Origin: Ampelomyces quisqualis
Taxonomy: Eukaryota > Ascomycota > Dothideomycetes > Pleosporales > Phaeosphaeriaceae
Assembly (NCBI GenBank): GCA_018398575.1
Contig: JAGTXZ010000024.1
Location: 310,001 to 374,000 of the forward strand
Reading direction: 5' to 3'
Length of the DNA: 64,000 nt
Below the pieces are notes generated by a model that searched no databases, was not told where the DNA came from, and was given only the letters and a program-made list of their open reading frames with translations. This document shows positions 46,827-56,507 of this stretch, one piece after another; the stretch's first letter is position 1; each line of letters starts with the position of its first letter. The translations under genes and the position numbers were made by a program.

Positions 46827-47330
46827 ACGCACTACTTAGTATTTATATGCATATACCTAACTTTATAGGCGCCTAGGTTACCTTAATAGCTTAATATAGC
46901 AACCTCTAAGCTAATTCTAATTAAGCCTATTAAAGTTATTACTTCTATTATTAATATAGCTATCTTTAAGTGTCTCTGTTGTTATAGTACTAGCGTAGCT
47001 ACTCTTAGTAGGCGCAGATAGTAATTCTTAAGGCTGTAACTTAAGTAGCTGCCTCTTCTATACTTAGAAAGGCGTTTAAAGTAGTAGCAAGCTTGCTAAA
47101 ATTCTTAATTACTTTGTTAAAGTTATAGAAATATTTAATACGCGCGCACACTTTCTTGCTAATCTAAGAGACATAGTAGTAGGTGTTGTAATACTTAGCT
47201 TGTCTAAAAGTATAGAAAAAACAAGTGTAGGCAAGTAGGCAGACTAGCGTTGTTAGGGGCAAGTTTAGATAGCTAGTGTGTAGAACTTTAAAACACTAAA
47301 ATTAACGCAATTATAATAGTAAAACTTAGC
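46827..47330 (-). pseudogene. hAT-A transposase, probable N-terminal part
   Basis: This lies between the right LTR of Gypsy-3 and the right arm of hAT-A. The minus strand reads YTCFFYTFRQAKYYNTYYYV, then SKKVCARIKYFYNFNKVIKNF and a segment ending FLSIEEAAT, largely in one frame. Its position fits the N-terminal half of the hAT-A transposase. There is no diagnostic motif, so the call rests on location. Confidence 0.4.
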
Positions 47331-47499
47331 TAAAATTAGGTATATAAAACAACTAAATATTTGTTAAATATTTGCAAATATAAAGATTCTTATGTTTGTT
47401 TGTTTAGTTAAATCTGCTATTTATATTTATTTGTTTAATTAATTATTAATCAAACAAACAAACAAATATTTAATTCATATTTGTTTGTTGCGGAGTGTG

Positions 47500-47507
47500 G
47501 AGTTTAC
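47500..47507. repeat. Target-site duplication of hAT-A, right copy
   Basis: GAGTTTAC, identical to 10651-10658, directly after the inverted-repeat end of the element. Confidence 0.8.
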
Positions 47508-47689
47508 CATTCCCCGGAATGACCGATCTCGATTGACATGAAAACCGATGAGAATCAGTACGGGAGCGGATCCAAACCAAGCAAAGGGTGTCAAGGGTAG
47601 CATCGTCTCGGAGCTACTCAAAACCATGGCTGCGAGGCACCTGTGAACTCACTCAGTCTGCCCATAATACCTTATCCGTCAAAGAGTCC

Positions 47690-48045
47690 TCTTTATGATT
47701 CGGTGTATATGCCGCAATTCATTCGCATCGCTTCACAGGTATCTGGAATGTCTGTCTTGCACGAACGAATCAATGACTGAATGCACCCAGCACGACAGCT
47801 TTAAAAGTCGGCCAAGCATACTTTATGTTATCCTTGGAATCTGGAGTTACCTTAGAACCTGCAGGATTTGCGGAAAATGCATCCAAAGCACAAGGTACAC
47901 GAGATAACACAAAGCGAAGACGTTGACCAGCACACCAACTGCCCATCTTGAAAGGTCCGAACAATAAGCACGAGCTCCGAAGCTACTATGAGAAGTTCCG
48001 AGCAGTGATGTAACCCCCTTCAGGACAAAATGATTCACAACCCAA
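47690..48045 (-). pseudogene. C-terminal fragment of an amino-acid permease (APC family)
   Basis: The minus strand reads RWAVGVLVNVFALCYLVYLV, then LWMHFPQIL. After a one-base frame shift near 47845 it continues with VTPDSKDNIKYAWPTFKAVV, then LGAFSH*FVRARQTF. Fungal GABA/choline-type permeases end with LGRWG..VN.FAL.Y......PF....VT...MNYAGP.FGAVV....W..RGR.TF, so the order and the last two membrane helices fit; the TGA stands at the expected Trp. Nothing of the first ten helices was found at higher coordinates. The relic lies 200 bp from the edge of hAT-A. Confidence 0.65.
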
Positions 48046-49238
48046 AAAAAAAAGAAAAGTATCTAAACTCCACCGCACTGACGTCAATCTCAAATAAGCC
48101 ATGGTTAGTATTGATTGCAACTGCTGGGTTATAACTAGGCTCTCCGTACCACGCCCCCCTCATTATTCCCCAACTCATCCAACCACTCCTTTTGCAATTC
48201 TCGAGTTCTATTCCCCCAATCGCCTAGTCACTCTCATTCCCGCAAGGACACGCCGTTCCAACATTATTCTCGGTCCCGCACTCGCGGCAAACCCATCGCT
48301 TGTCCCGGTCGATGGGGCCTTGCTGGTTGATCAGGCTGCAAGAATTGTATGTTGTCATTTCAAGTTCGTGATGTGATGGTGGCAGTAGACTGTGGGGTTA
48401 TTACTAGATGAACAGGATAGGTGTGTTGGGAGATTGACATACTCTGTGCTTCTGATTCTCTGATAATGGTGATATGTTGTTGAGGACTGTTGATGGAGAT
48501 TTGGAGTTGGTGTGGAGAGACATAGAGTAGGTCGTTGTAGATATATATTGTACCATTCGGTGACATGTAATTTTCCGTGATCGCTCTGTGCGTGCAAATT
48601 TCTTCACAGAGTGTGAACAAGTTGAACATTCACCGCATTGATGTGCATGTTTGACTTGCATTAAGCAAGTCATATTTCTCTCCGCGCAAGGCTGCTACTG
48701 GTTGGAGTTCCTGTTTTGTGGTCTAGGAGGATTGACAAATCTGCACAGCAGTATTGATGCTTGTACTTCTCGCGACTTGTCGTTACTAGCCACTGTTGTG
48801 TGACACATACCGTGCACTCGCGCCGACCCGGTATGGAGGTATATCCGAACGGCATGACTGCGATCGGGGCTATTCACACTGGGTACCAGGCCTAGCAATA
48901 ATACGTGATGGAAGCACCGCATATTAGGTCACAAGTCTGGTGCACCCTCTCTGATTTCAGAATGTAGGTTGACGTTCGTTGAGAGATTACAGCTGGTTGC
49001 GGAGTATGTAAGGCCTGAACGTGGTGTGGGTGTGTATAAGACGACATCTACCTCGCGTTAGATTACCCACTACCAAACTCCCAATGCAGTGTCAATGAGC
49101 CCGTCGCTCGGTTGTGTCATTATCCAGCCAACTAGTGGTGTACTAGCTGACTTCGCATTGCTATAATTGCAACGTAGAGATACATCGTTACCAAGCGCCT
49201 TTGGTGGCTCTGGTCCTGGTATCCAGTTCTCAATAGCC
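48046..49238. other. Gap without a recognisable gene
   Basis: Normal-composition sequence. The frames of 60-91 codons on both strands (for example 48101-48376 + and three overlapping frames in 48355-48673 -) overlap each other, show no family motif, and have no splice-extended partners. It could hold the lost upstream part of the permease relic in a form too decayed to read, plus 3' flanking sequence of the cyclase gene. Confidence 0.4.
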
Positions 49239-50261
49239 TCAAAACAAGGCCAAAGCATTCGGCGAACTTCCCACACCTCCAGGCACATTTGCCGGCGAAC
49301 TAGTCAGCAAGAAGGTCCAGCGACTCAGCTCTTTGCACTTATCACTCAGACGCTCAAAATCCCAGAGTTCGCCAATCGGCATCCCCCATAGAGGCAGCAT
49401 TGAAGCATGCAGACTACCTTCAATACTTGGCGGCGGCCAGGCTTCAAAGTTCGCATTGTCGCAGGCCGCAGCAGAAAAATATGTGTCGTGCAAAAAGTCC
49501 TTCATTTCATCGGAGGCTTCTAGTCCGGCGTAGGCATGCTGCATCATATCCAGTTTGGCACGGTCTTCTTTCTCTGAGGGTGTCAAGGAAGAGTACTTTG
49601 CAATCCAACCAGTGCGTACGAGCAAGATGTCACCGATCTGGAAGCTCACGCCTTGAGCTTTGGCACAGGCCTTCAAGTCGGATGCTGTAATGCCATATGT
49701 GGTGAAGGGATCGTATGGCTTCTCTTTTTGTGCCCAGCTGTAGACATCTAGAAATACGCCCCGACCGACAATGCCTTTCTTCGCCCATGCATCGATACCC
49801 AAGCGACGTGATCGCCCCGGTTGCCCTTCGCTCTCGTCATCATCGCCCATAATCTCGTCCGATAGGATTCCGTTGTAGTGGCATCCCGATCGAGGGCAGG
49901 CAAAATGGCGGTAACCGTCCCACTGACTGCTTGATTGCGTGTTGATAGCCATCTCGTCGTCGAAGGCACCCTTGCCTATTGATTTGATCTCGTGATGGAA
50001 CGGCTTCCGTCCAAAAAATGGTGGGCTTGGGACGTTCAGCGGAAGATTCAAAGAAATAACGTCCCCTGTCTTGACATTCTCCTGGGCGACCTTCGCTATG
50101 CGCTGCGAGGTAAGCAGGTTCAGTCTTCCTAGCTCATCGCTGCCACCCCAGAACCAGGCCGAGCCATCCGGTGTACCAGCAACGACGGGGAGTTCGGCAC
50201 GGGTTGGAAAGGTTGAAACATTACCATTGGGATTGAGTCGCATTTCGCCACTGAAATACAT
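49239..50261 (-). CDS. Cyclase-family protein (kynurenine formamidase-like fold)
   Basis: A single-exon frame of 340 residues. Residues 26-60 read VAGTPDGSAWFWGGSDELGR then LNLLTSQRIAKVAQENVKTG, the usual start of fungal cyclase-like hydrolases (W..FG..DE.G.LN.LT...V..AA). The family motif around NTQSSSQWDGYRHFA is where bacterial members have the metal-binding HxGTHxD; fungal members carry this QWDG.RH form. Later segments GRGVFLDVYSWA and GDILLVRTGWI match the GVLLD and GD.LLIRTG motifs. The bacterial relatives hydrolyse formylkynurenine or related amides; the substrate here is unknown. A second in-frame ATG lies six codons downstream. The length is normal for the family. Confidence 0.85.
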   Translation of the reverse strand: MYFSGEMRLNPNGNVSTFPTRAELPVVAGTPDGSAWFWGGSDELGRLNLLTSQRIAKVAQENVKTGDVISLNLPLNVPSPPFFGRKPFHHEIKSIGKGAFDDEMAINTQSSSQWDGYRHFACPRSGCHYNGILSDEIMGDDDESEGQPGRSRRLGIDAWAKKGIVGRGVFLDVYSWAQKEKPYDPFTTYGITASDLKACAKAQGVSFQIGDILLVRTGWIAKYSSLTPSEKEDRAKLDMMQHAYAGLEASDEMKDFLHDTYFSAAACDNANFEAWPPPSIEGSLHASMLPLWGMPIGELWDFERLSDKCKELSRWTFLLTSSPANVPGGVGSSPNALALF

Positions 50262-50542
50262 GCAGCAGAAGAATGTTTCAAGGTCTACGACTTCGGTGTT
50301 GCGAGCAGGGTGCTGGTGTCGTCACAATATCGTAGTCGAGAACGCTAATGACGCGCCCCACTTGCCTGACTGGCACCATTTTCTGGACCCAAATGTTAGT
50401 CCAACGCCCTGCACATCTCTCGTAAACTCCAGCGTGATGCTGGATGAGTCAAGTATTCGGCATTTGCAAAATGTCTAGTCTATAGAATCGCTCCCTAAAC
50501 GCCTCTAATGCTTCAGTGTCCTGGTGTAGTCGTACAATGGTG

Positions 50543-51872
50543 CTACACGTCGTTCACGTTTACGAGCTGATGTTGCTCGAAGTATCTCAACAGCGTCTGG
50601 TATAACACCAGCATGGTGCCTGACTGCACACTCGTCCACACAGCTCGCGGGCCAACGCCTCGGAACCAGCCTGCAATTCCTTCAGTCTTGTATATTATTT
50701 TCAGGCCAGTCAGAACTGATGAGGTGTCAAGCGTGGCGGCACCATGGGCTTTTAATGTAGTCGAGGGTGAGGAGGTGGATATGAGTCGACTATGGGCCGG
50801 GAGCGGCTTGCTTGATTTCACGGATGTGGTGTGTTTTGAGCTGGCTGTGGGTGACTTTGAGGCTTTTGGCGGGGTTGTCGTGCCGGGAAGCGTATCATTG
50901 TGCTGAGTCTGTATGCGCGTCTTGACCACGTCGAGTGGAGTTGTGATGACGCCTGCCATACCCCCTGCACTTGCTGCAGTAGCAATTTCCAACGTTAAAC
51001 CGATATGGTTGGACCCCACGTAGCGCTTTGCTCTGCCCCGGAGCTCTTCGTAAAAAGCGAATTGCAACGCGGAGAAAGGTAGGTCGCGCCACAGAGTAGC
51101 CTTGTAGCCGTGGAAAAGTGCACCGAAGCCTTCTGTTCTTGCAATGGTCCGCGCGGCATCGATCATGCCGCGATAGTTGTATCCGGAGTTGAAGAAGGGA
51201 TTATTGTGTCGGCCCTGTAATTGGAGACGAGTTTTCAAGACTTCCGATGGAACGTATGCGGGCGCAGCGGCCAGGTCAGCGAAAAGGCCTGCAGCTTGGT
51301 CAGATGATACCGCGCATATACACGATGATCGACGTCACGAACCGGCGGCGAAGTATGACACTGACGGCGCGATGCCATGGTCGATCATTGTTCGCTTGCT
51401 CCACTCGTATGCGCCAAAGAAGCAGACTGTGCCAGCAAAAGAGCCTAGGAAAGCAGGTTTTACGCCCCCGTATAGACCTTTGGGAAAGCCTTCCTGGCGC
51501 CAGATTGTGTAGTAGGTGTTGCCCATGGACGTGTACTTGGGCGGCATGTGCGGGTCGCCCTGTTGGCGCGTCTTGACCGTGTCGAGTGAATGCATCATCA
51601 TATCGCCTGTGGTGCCGCCGATTCCTCCTGCCAACATTGCCTGCGTCTGGTCAATTGACGGCCTGTTCGTTTGTGCTAGGCCCCCTCACATGCAGATACG
51701 GCGGCCGCGCTGCCTCGTCGTCTACCTCCTCCTCGACCGCCCGGCCCCCTGCGTCCGCCACCGAGGACTCGATCTTGGGCATTGCGCTGGCATCATTTCT
51801 CTTTTGGCTGTCGACGAGGTTGCTGGTAGAGCCTCGGTTGATGAAGAAGTCGGCCACGCGGGCAAGTACCAT
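50543..51872 (-). CDS. Mitochondrial carrier, MME1/YMR166C-like
   Basis: Three exons: 51872-51690, 51640-51343 and 51288-50543, with introns of 49 and 54 nt (donors GTGAGG and GTTCGT, CAG acceptors). They join to 408 residues. Three carrier repeats are present: SLDTVKTRQQ at about 79-88, PSEVLKTR at about 174-181 and PLDVVKTR at about 278-285. The first repeat has Ser in place of the usual Pro. The text RPPYLHAMLAGGIGGTTGD followed by MMMHSLDTVKTR is characteristic of the yeast YMR166C (MME1) group, which exports magnesium from mitochondria. A Ser/Thr/Lys-rich insert of about 55 residues (290-345) sits in the third repeat. The substrate is inferred from family resemblance only. Confidence 0.85.
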
Positions 51873-52504
51873 TAGCGTCGACCTTGGACAGCGACGCGGC
51901 GCTCGATGCTGGCTGGTTCGATGAGGAAGGGGCGGAAGAGAATAAAAGACAACGAGGCTCAGTTGTCAGTTGGAGGGGAGGAGTGCAGGTGCGGCGGTTC
52001 AAGGAGTGACGTGGGTGCTGCCTTTGCTGTGGCAGTGCGGTTATGCCACATGGTGGACTCTCTCAAAATTTCGGCCAAGACCCGAGGTCCGACCGACGAC
52101 GCACGCTACTGCTATCATTCCCTATCGCCAGCACTGGGACCAGAAGACGCCCTGCTGCCCTGCGCCGCGGCACCCCGCATGCGACGTTGCCCCCGTGCAG
52201 CCATGCGAACAATCACACAGGACTCCAGACGAGATCAGCAACCAGGCGCAGTAAATGGAAAACGCAGCGTTGATCATGGCTCTCCATCGCAGGCCGATCG
52301 CATACCTAACTAGTTAGCGCCTGCTTTCAGCTTAGCGCCTCACGTGGACCCCAGCCTTCTGTGTTTACCGTCTGCGCCAACCACGCGCCCACCACTATCA
52401 ACACCCTTCCATCCCACCCTTGCCGTCCACAACGCGCCTCTCTGCCTTCAACATACTATCTTTCTGATCGCACGAGCTACGCGACTGCATTTATATTACT
52501 GAAC
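51873..52504. promoter_or_regulatory. Divergent intergenic region between the carrier and the SAP-domain gene
   Basis: A 632-bp shared upstream region of two divergently transcribed genes. Pyrimidine-rich stretches before the + start (about 52400-52500) are typical of fungal promoters. Frames on both strands here (for example 51906-52313) are unsupported. No specific regulatory site was identified. Confidence 0.4.
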
Positions 52505-53673
52505 ATGTCTCATTCCTGGTTGCAGCGCAAGCGCAAAGGCGAGCTGATCGAACTTGCCCAGAAGGCTGGTCTGCCCGAGTACGTGTCTGGGACGGGAACT
52601 GCGCATTTCAAATGGCTGACTCGCGCGTTGCAGTGCTGATGGCTTTCTGAAAGACGATCTCGTGGAGGCCCTTGAAGGACATCTCAACTCAAACGAGACC
52701 TCGTACGCCAAGCATCCCGAATTCCGCGATTACTATGGGCGCACCGGCTCTCCCGTCAAGCGTGAACGCTCTTCGCCCATTGAAGCTCTTGCCGTCACCA
52801 AAACGCGTCGCCGAACGTTGGCCCAAACGCCATCGTACGTCTTCACTTCGCACGCGACGCGCATATCCATGCTAACATGCAACCTGTAGAGAAGAGCCCA
52901 TCCCCGATGCACTTGCGGGCGCGACAACCACCGCAAGTACTCTAGTGACGCGCACTCCACGCGCTGTATCCCACCGCGTATCCGAGATCCTGAATGAAGT
53001 CGACATCCCCGCATCACCCGCCCAGCTCGCAGAAGTGGCCGACCAGTCCTTGCAAGTCATCAAGGCCAAGACGACTGATCTGTGGAACCAGACCAACATC
53101 GATTATTTCAAGGAACTCATCCGCGAGAATGCAAGCTCTGTCGCTACTATTCAAACGCTCATTCTGCTCCTCGAGGCTAGCGGCCTTCAGTGGAATACCC
53201 TTCAAACCACACCCACGGTCGCACTTCCAGATTCTCTTTCAACATGGTCCAACAGCCAATACTTGTTCATGCCAAACTTCATGGCTCTTTTGACAAGCGA
53301 TTGGTGGGCTCCGGCTACTCTCTGGTCTCTGACGAGCTGGGTACTCCCGCTCATCTTCTCCTACTTCTTCAACTTGACCTTGCGCACAAATACGAATCGC
53401 AAGTCCTCAGACCGCCAATATCCCGCCGATCCACTCACGTTCAACATATTGAAAGCGATCCTCGCGTACTCGGCATACCGTATCCCTACAGCTGACCCTG
53501 GCCTCGCAGGTGTACCTGGCAGCGTGCAACTCCACGACCTCAGTTGGGGCCCTTTCTCGGCAGAGTCAGTTGGGGTTGTGCGTAACAATGTTCCTGGGGG
53601 CTACCATGGCCTGCAGATTGGTGCTTTCGTGGGCGTGCTGGTCAGCTTGTACGATGCAGCTCTGAAGAAATGA
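52505..53673 (+). CDS. SAP-domain membrane protein, probably at the nuclear envelope
   Basis: Three exons: 52505-52578, 52634-52834 and 52890-53673. Both introns are 55 nt with GTACGT donors and CAG/TAG acceptors. The product has 352 residues. Residues 4-40 (WLQRKRKGELIELAQKAGLP, then a second helix with FLKDDLVEALEGHL) have the helix-turn-helix pattern of a SAP-type DNA-binding motif. A basic, Ser/Thr-rich linker follows. Residues 234-256 form a clear membrane segment (LWSLTSWVLPLIFSYFF), and the last 20 residues are hydrophobic (LQIGAFVGVLVSLYDAAL). A SAP domain with membrane segments suggests chromatin tethering at the nuclear membrane. I do not know a named orthologue. Confidence 0.8.
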
Positions 53674-53850
53674 TCTAGATCATTTTGTGTGATGATGAAT
53701 GACAGGCTACGAAAACGTTCGACTGGCTGTTGAAAATGGCATAGGTGTTGTGAAGGCATGCCCCTGCTTTGAAACGGTCCAGCAAGTAGCGGGTATGACG
53801 CGTTCCAGATAGTAGACTCCAACCCGTGATTCAATTGATCGTTGATGTTA
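53674..53850. terminator. Convergent 3' region
   Basis: 177 bp separate the stops of the SAP-domain gene (+) and the NmrA-like gene (-), so both 3' ends must lie here. No clear polyadenylation motif was singled out. Confidence 0.35.
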
Positions 53851-54783
53851 TCATATGAATTCCTCCCTGTGAGCATCGACCCACTCGTCGAATTTCATTG
53901 GCTCCCCCTCCTTATACTTCCTGATGTTCTCAACAGCCGGCTCATACACCTCCTTCGGATACGCCTCATGTCCATGATGACTATCCCTTAGACCCTTGAC
54001 CAAACCATCCAACGCCGATTTCGGCATTCCCTTATTTCTCACCCGCCACTCCTCTTCACTCAACTCCTTGATCTTGATCTCCCGCCCCATCTTCCGCGCA
54101 ATAATCCTATGCGCATCCCCCTGCGAAATCAACTCGGGACCGCACAGACACACATTCCTAGCGTGCTGCTCCTTGTCCTGATTTTGATATCGTGGCTCAG
54201 CCAGTATAGCGCCACACACGACTCCAACATCCGGGGGCGCGATGAAGTCAAACTTGACGTCTGGGTACAACAGGCCGACTTCAGCGTTTTTGATTTCGTC
54301 TAGATTGGACAAAACATTTGTGCTGAAGTACGCCGGTCGCACAGACGTGTACGTGATGCCTGATTTCGCCAGCGCAAGCTCCGTCTGCGCGTGTACTCGT
54401 GCAATGAAATCTGTCTCGTTGGCCTTGTCGCTCGCGGCGCCAGTGACTTTGAACGAAGATAATAACACGGCGTAAGTAATGCCCGCTGCCTTGAGTGCGG
54501 CGAACGAGCTTGCCATGTAGTCTTCGCTTTGGATCATTGTGTGCACAAAGGCGGTAGTCGCGCCGGATTGTTTTACAGCGTCGGAAAGGGTGTCTGGCTT
54601 GGATAAGTCGGCGTGAATGCGTGTGTAGCCGGGTGAGGTGCTGTCGAGGCCGGGTATGGGCTTGGAGATGTCGCGCATTGCTAGCCATACATTTGCGCCG
54701 CGGCGATGGGCTTCGATTGCAGCGGCGGAACCGACTGTGCCTGTTGGGCCGAAGAGGATTACTTTCTTGTTTTGCGAGGACAT
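53851..54783 (-). CDS. NmrA-like NAD(P)-binding protein (atypical SDR)
   Basis: A 310-residue, single-exon protein. The start was set at the ATG at 54783 (MSSQNKKVILFGPTGTVGSA) because the longer frame upstream has no conserved sequence and would cross the promoter. The Rossmann nucleotide-binding loop GPTGTVG is at 12-18. The segment YAVLLSSFKVTG at about 107-118 sits where such proteins carry their substrate-side strand, and there is no canonical YxxxK dyad. The segment RPAYFSTNVL is also typical of NmrA-like members. Relatives are redox sensors, oxidoreductases or transcription co-regulators. The partner or substrate here is unknown. Confidence 0.85.
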   Translation of the reverse strand: MSSQNKKVILFGPTGTVGSAAAIEAHRRGANVWLAMRDISKPIPGLDSTSPGYTRIHADLSKPDTLSDAVKQSGATTAFVHTMIQSEDYMASSFAALKAAGITYAVLLSSFKVTGAASDKANETDFIARVHAQTELALAKSGITYTSVRPAYFSTNVLSNLDEIKNAEVGLLYPDVKFDFIAPPDVGVVCGAILAEPRYQNQDKEQHARNVCLCGPELISQGDAHRIIARKMGREIKIKELSEEEWRVRNKGMPKSALDGLVKGLRDSHHGHEAYPKEVYEPAVENIRKYKEGEPMKFDEWVDAHREEFI

Positions 54784-54862
54784 AGTTGCAGGCTTGCAGT
54801 AGGCTGTTTGGAGGTCTTGAAAAATAAGTAGTCGATGCGTTGAAGCTACATCACATTGCACA

Positions 54863-54870
54863 TATTTATA
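54863..54870 (-). promoter_or_regulatory. Possible TATA box of the NmrA-like gene
   Basis: TATAAATA on the minus strand, about 80 bp upstream of the chosen ATG. The position and sequence suit a fungal TATA element, which also supports the downstream start over the longer frame. Confidence 0.4.
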
Positions 54871-55136
54871 CTTCGATATCGCTTCATCGTGATAGTTGAC
54901 GTCGGAGGCCGCGAACACCGAAAAATGATGTGACTCGCCGTACTGTGCTGTATTAATACGCACAGCATTACCTGTCTTGTTGTAGCCTGTAGCCGGTCAA
55001 GAAAAGTTTGGGGGGGCCTGAGATGAGCGCGGATGATGGAGGTCGGACAACCAGAGGCTCCGTGGTGGAGACTTCAAGCTGGATCTGGCTGCTGTGATAG
55101 GCTCGACATGGCCTCCGCACTAGACTAGCGTGGCTC

Positions 55137-55794
55137 TTATACTCGAATTCCTACGGTAGTCGGTAACTCCAGAAAACCGAAGTCGTACGAGCCAGAAAAT
55201 CGCCACTGCTTCCCGCCATCGAACCCGTCCGTTGACCCTGTGGAGCTGCATGCCATCAATATCTCTCATCAACTAAGCATGGGGCATGCCACTCACCACT
55301 ACCAATGTCCGCAATCATGGTGAAAGGGCTCTGTCCCAGACTCGTCGCCCAGCAGCCGAGGTAGCTCTGGCCGGTGCTCGCGCCAACGGTAGGTGCAATA
55401 ACCGCTGTGTTGCAGTAACCTTGATCGCAGAACAGCGAGGTCTGGCTGGCATACAAGGTACCTGCTGAGCACGACGACCAGAAAGTGCACCAGTCACCCG
55501 AACAGCATTGCGCGAGCGAGCCGCTGCGAGAGACGGTGGCAGGGAAGTCGCAGGATCGATTGTCGGTGACTACGTAGTGGTGAGCCGGTCATAGTGAATG
55601 TTTGTTTCTCATCTAAAACATGCGACGCCGTCCATCAAATGCGAATGCTTACAAGTCGACGCGCTGACTCAGCCCAGGAACGCAGGGTCGCTGTTCTGCC
55701 GGGGTGCGAGCTCAGCCCGTGGGGTAATTTGTGGGTCTGCCGCCGCCGCAGCGACTGCGACTGCGAAAAGGCTGCTGATGGCAATCAACTTCAT
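55137..55794 (-). pseudogene. Small cysteine-rich secreted protein gene with an in-frame TGA
   Basis: Exons 55794-55653, 55569-55297 and 55237-55137 join in phase (introns 83 and 59 nt; donors GTAAGC and GTGAGT; acceptors TAG and CAG) to 172 codons including the final stop. Residues 1-19 form a signal peptide (MKLIAISSLFAVAVAAAAA). The mature part is rich in Cys: NRSCDFPATVSRSGSLAQCC, then CTFWSSCSAGTLYA, LFCDQGYCNTAV and SYLGCWATSLG. Close relatives are secreted fungal proteins of unknown role. Codon 42 (55671-55669) is TGA in exon 1, right after AFLG, where relatives may have Trp or Tyr. Either the gene is freshly inactivated, or the exon 1 boundary differs; I found no phase-compatible donor before the stop. 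Confidence 0.6.
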
Positions 55795-56507
55795 GCTTGC
55801 GTTCTGGCGACTCGAATTGATGATGACGACGGTTGGAAACGATTCAAGCTGGCCACAAAAGGGGGATGAGTCGGGATTTACGAAGTCTGCGGAAACGAAG
55901 AAGGCGCCGCCTTGGCTTGGCTTCGGCTTCGCGAGGGCTGACCGATTGCTGCTTATTGGTTTAGAGGAAGAAGTGGCGATACTAATACAGAAACAGGTTA
56001 CATATATATATATATGTGTGTATAATTGCATCCTTCGAGGCCAACTTTCTCGTGAACGCCAGCTGCTACAACACGAACTGTTACCACCGAATTTCTCCAA
56101 AGAGGTCGAAATCTAATCATCTTCGACTGCTAAGACTCATGTGCCTTCGTTCTACTGAGTTCTCAGTGTTCACTTCCCTGTGGTTGAAAACCGTCTAGCG
56201 CACTCAAAATATTTATTTGTTCAGTGGCCTTGATATCCCGCTCTTTATCAAGATCTACATCATCACTTTTCTTTGCCCTAAAAAAAAGCGCCGTCGATGG
56301 CTGCCATTTCGGAGTATCCCTTCGTGTTCCCTATCATCCCGCGCTTCCCCAGAGTCTGTGAGGACACGGGCCTATGCCTGTCGAGAAGGCGGAGTGCGAA
56401 AGCCAAGTTATGTATCAGTATACCTGCTGGCGAAAGATAACACTGCGTGGGGGAAACGTGGGACCCATCTGACACGGCGAACGAGCGTACAGGTATTGTT
56501 CGCTTGG
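55795..56507. other. Upstream region of the secreted-protein gene and 3' flank of mutY
   Basis: Contains a TA/TG microsatellite at about 56001-56024. Frames reported by simple ORF finding in this stretch extend over the start of the secreted protein or oppose mutY and are not supported. Confidence 0.4.
56001..56024. repeat. TA/TG microsatellite
   Basis: About seven TA units followed by TG repeats, in the upstream region of the secreted-protein gene. Confidence 0.7.

Larger units (their letters stand above)
10659..47499 (-). mobile_element. hAT-A: hAT transposon inflated to 36.8 kb by nested insertions
   Basis: A perfect 8-bp direct repeat GAGTTTAC lies immediately outside (10651-10658 and 47500-47507). 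The ends are inverted repeats: left CAGACTGCGCAACAAACAAA, right (reverse complement) CACACTCCGCAACAAACAAA. The sequence outside both copies has normal composition; everything inside is AT-rich and RIP-degraded. After removing Gypsy-1 and Gypsy-3 with one TSD copy each, about 3.1 kb remains (10659-10973, 31700-33782, 46827-47499), a usual size for an autonomous hAT. The middle remnant encodes a recognisable hAT transposase on the minus strand. The 554-bp MITE at 5650-6203 has the same ends. Together TSD, TIR and transposase make the assignment strong. Confidence 0.85.

Noticed and set aside
10659..47499. Starship-type giant cargo element
   Set aside because: No DUF3435 tyrosine recombinase was recognised, and the 8-bp TSD, TIRs and nested retrotransposons fully explain the block as a hAT.
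48355..48922. Several overlapping minus frames of 61-89 codons
   Set aside because: Three frames overlap in the same stretch, none with motifs, signal peptide or splice partners.
54784..54963. N-terminal extension of the NmrA-like protein
   Set aside because: The extra 60 residues are not conserved in the family and would cover a TATAAATA box 80 bp upstream of the better ATG.
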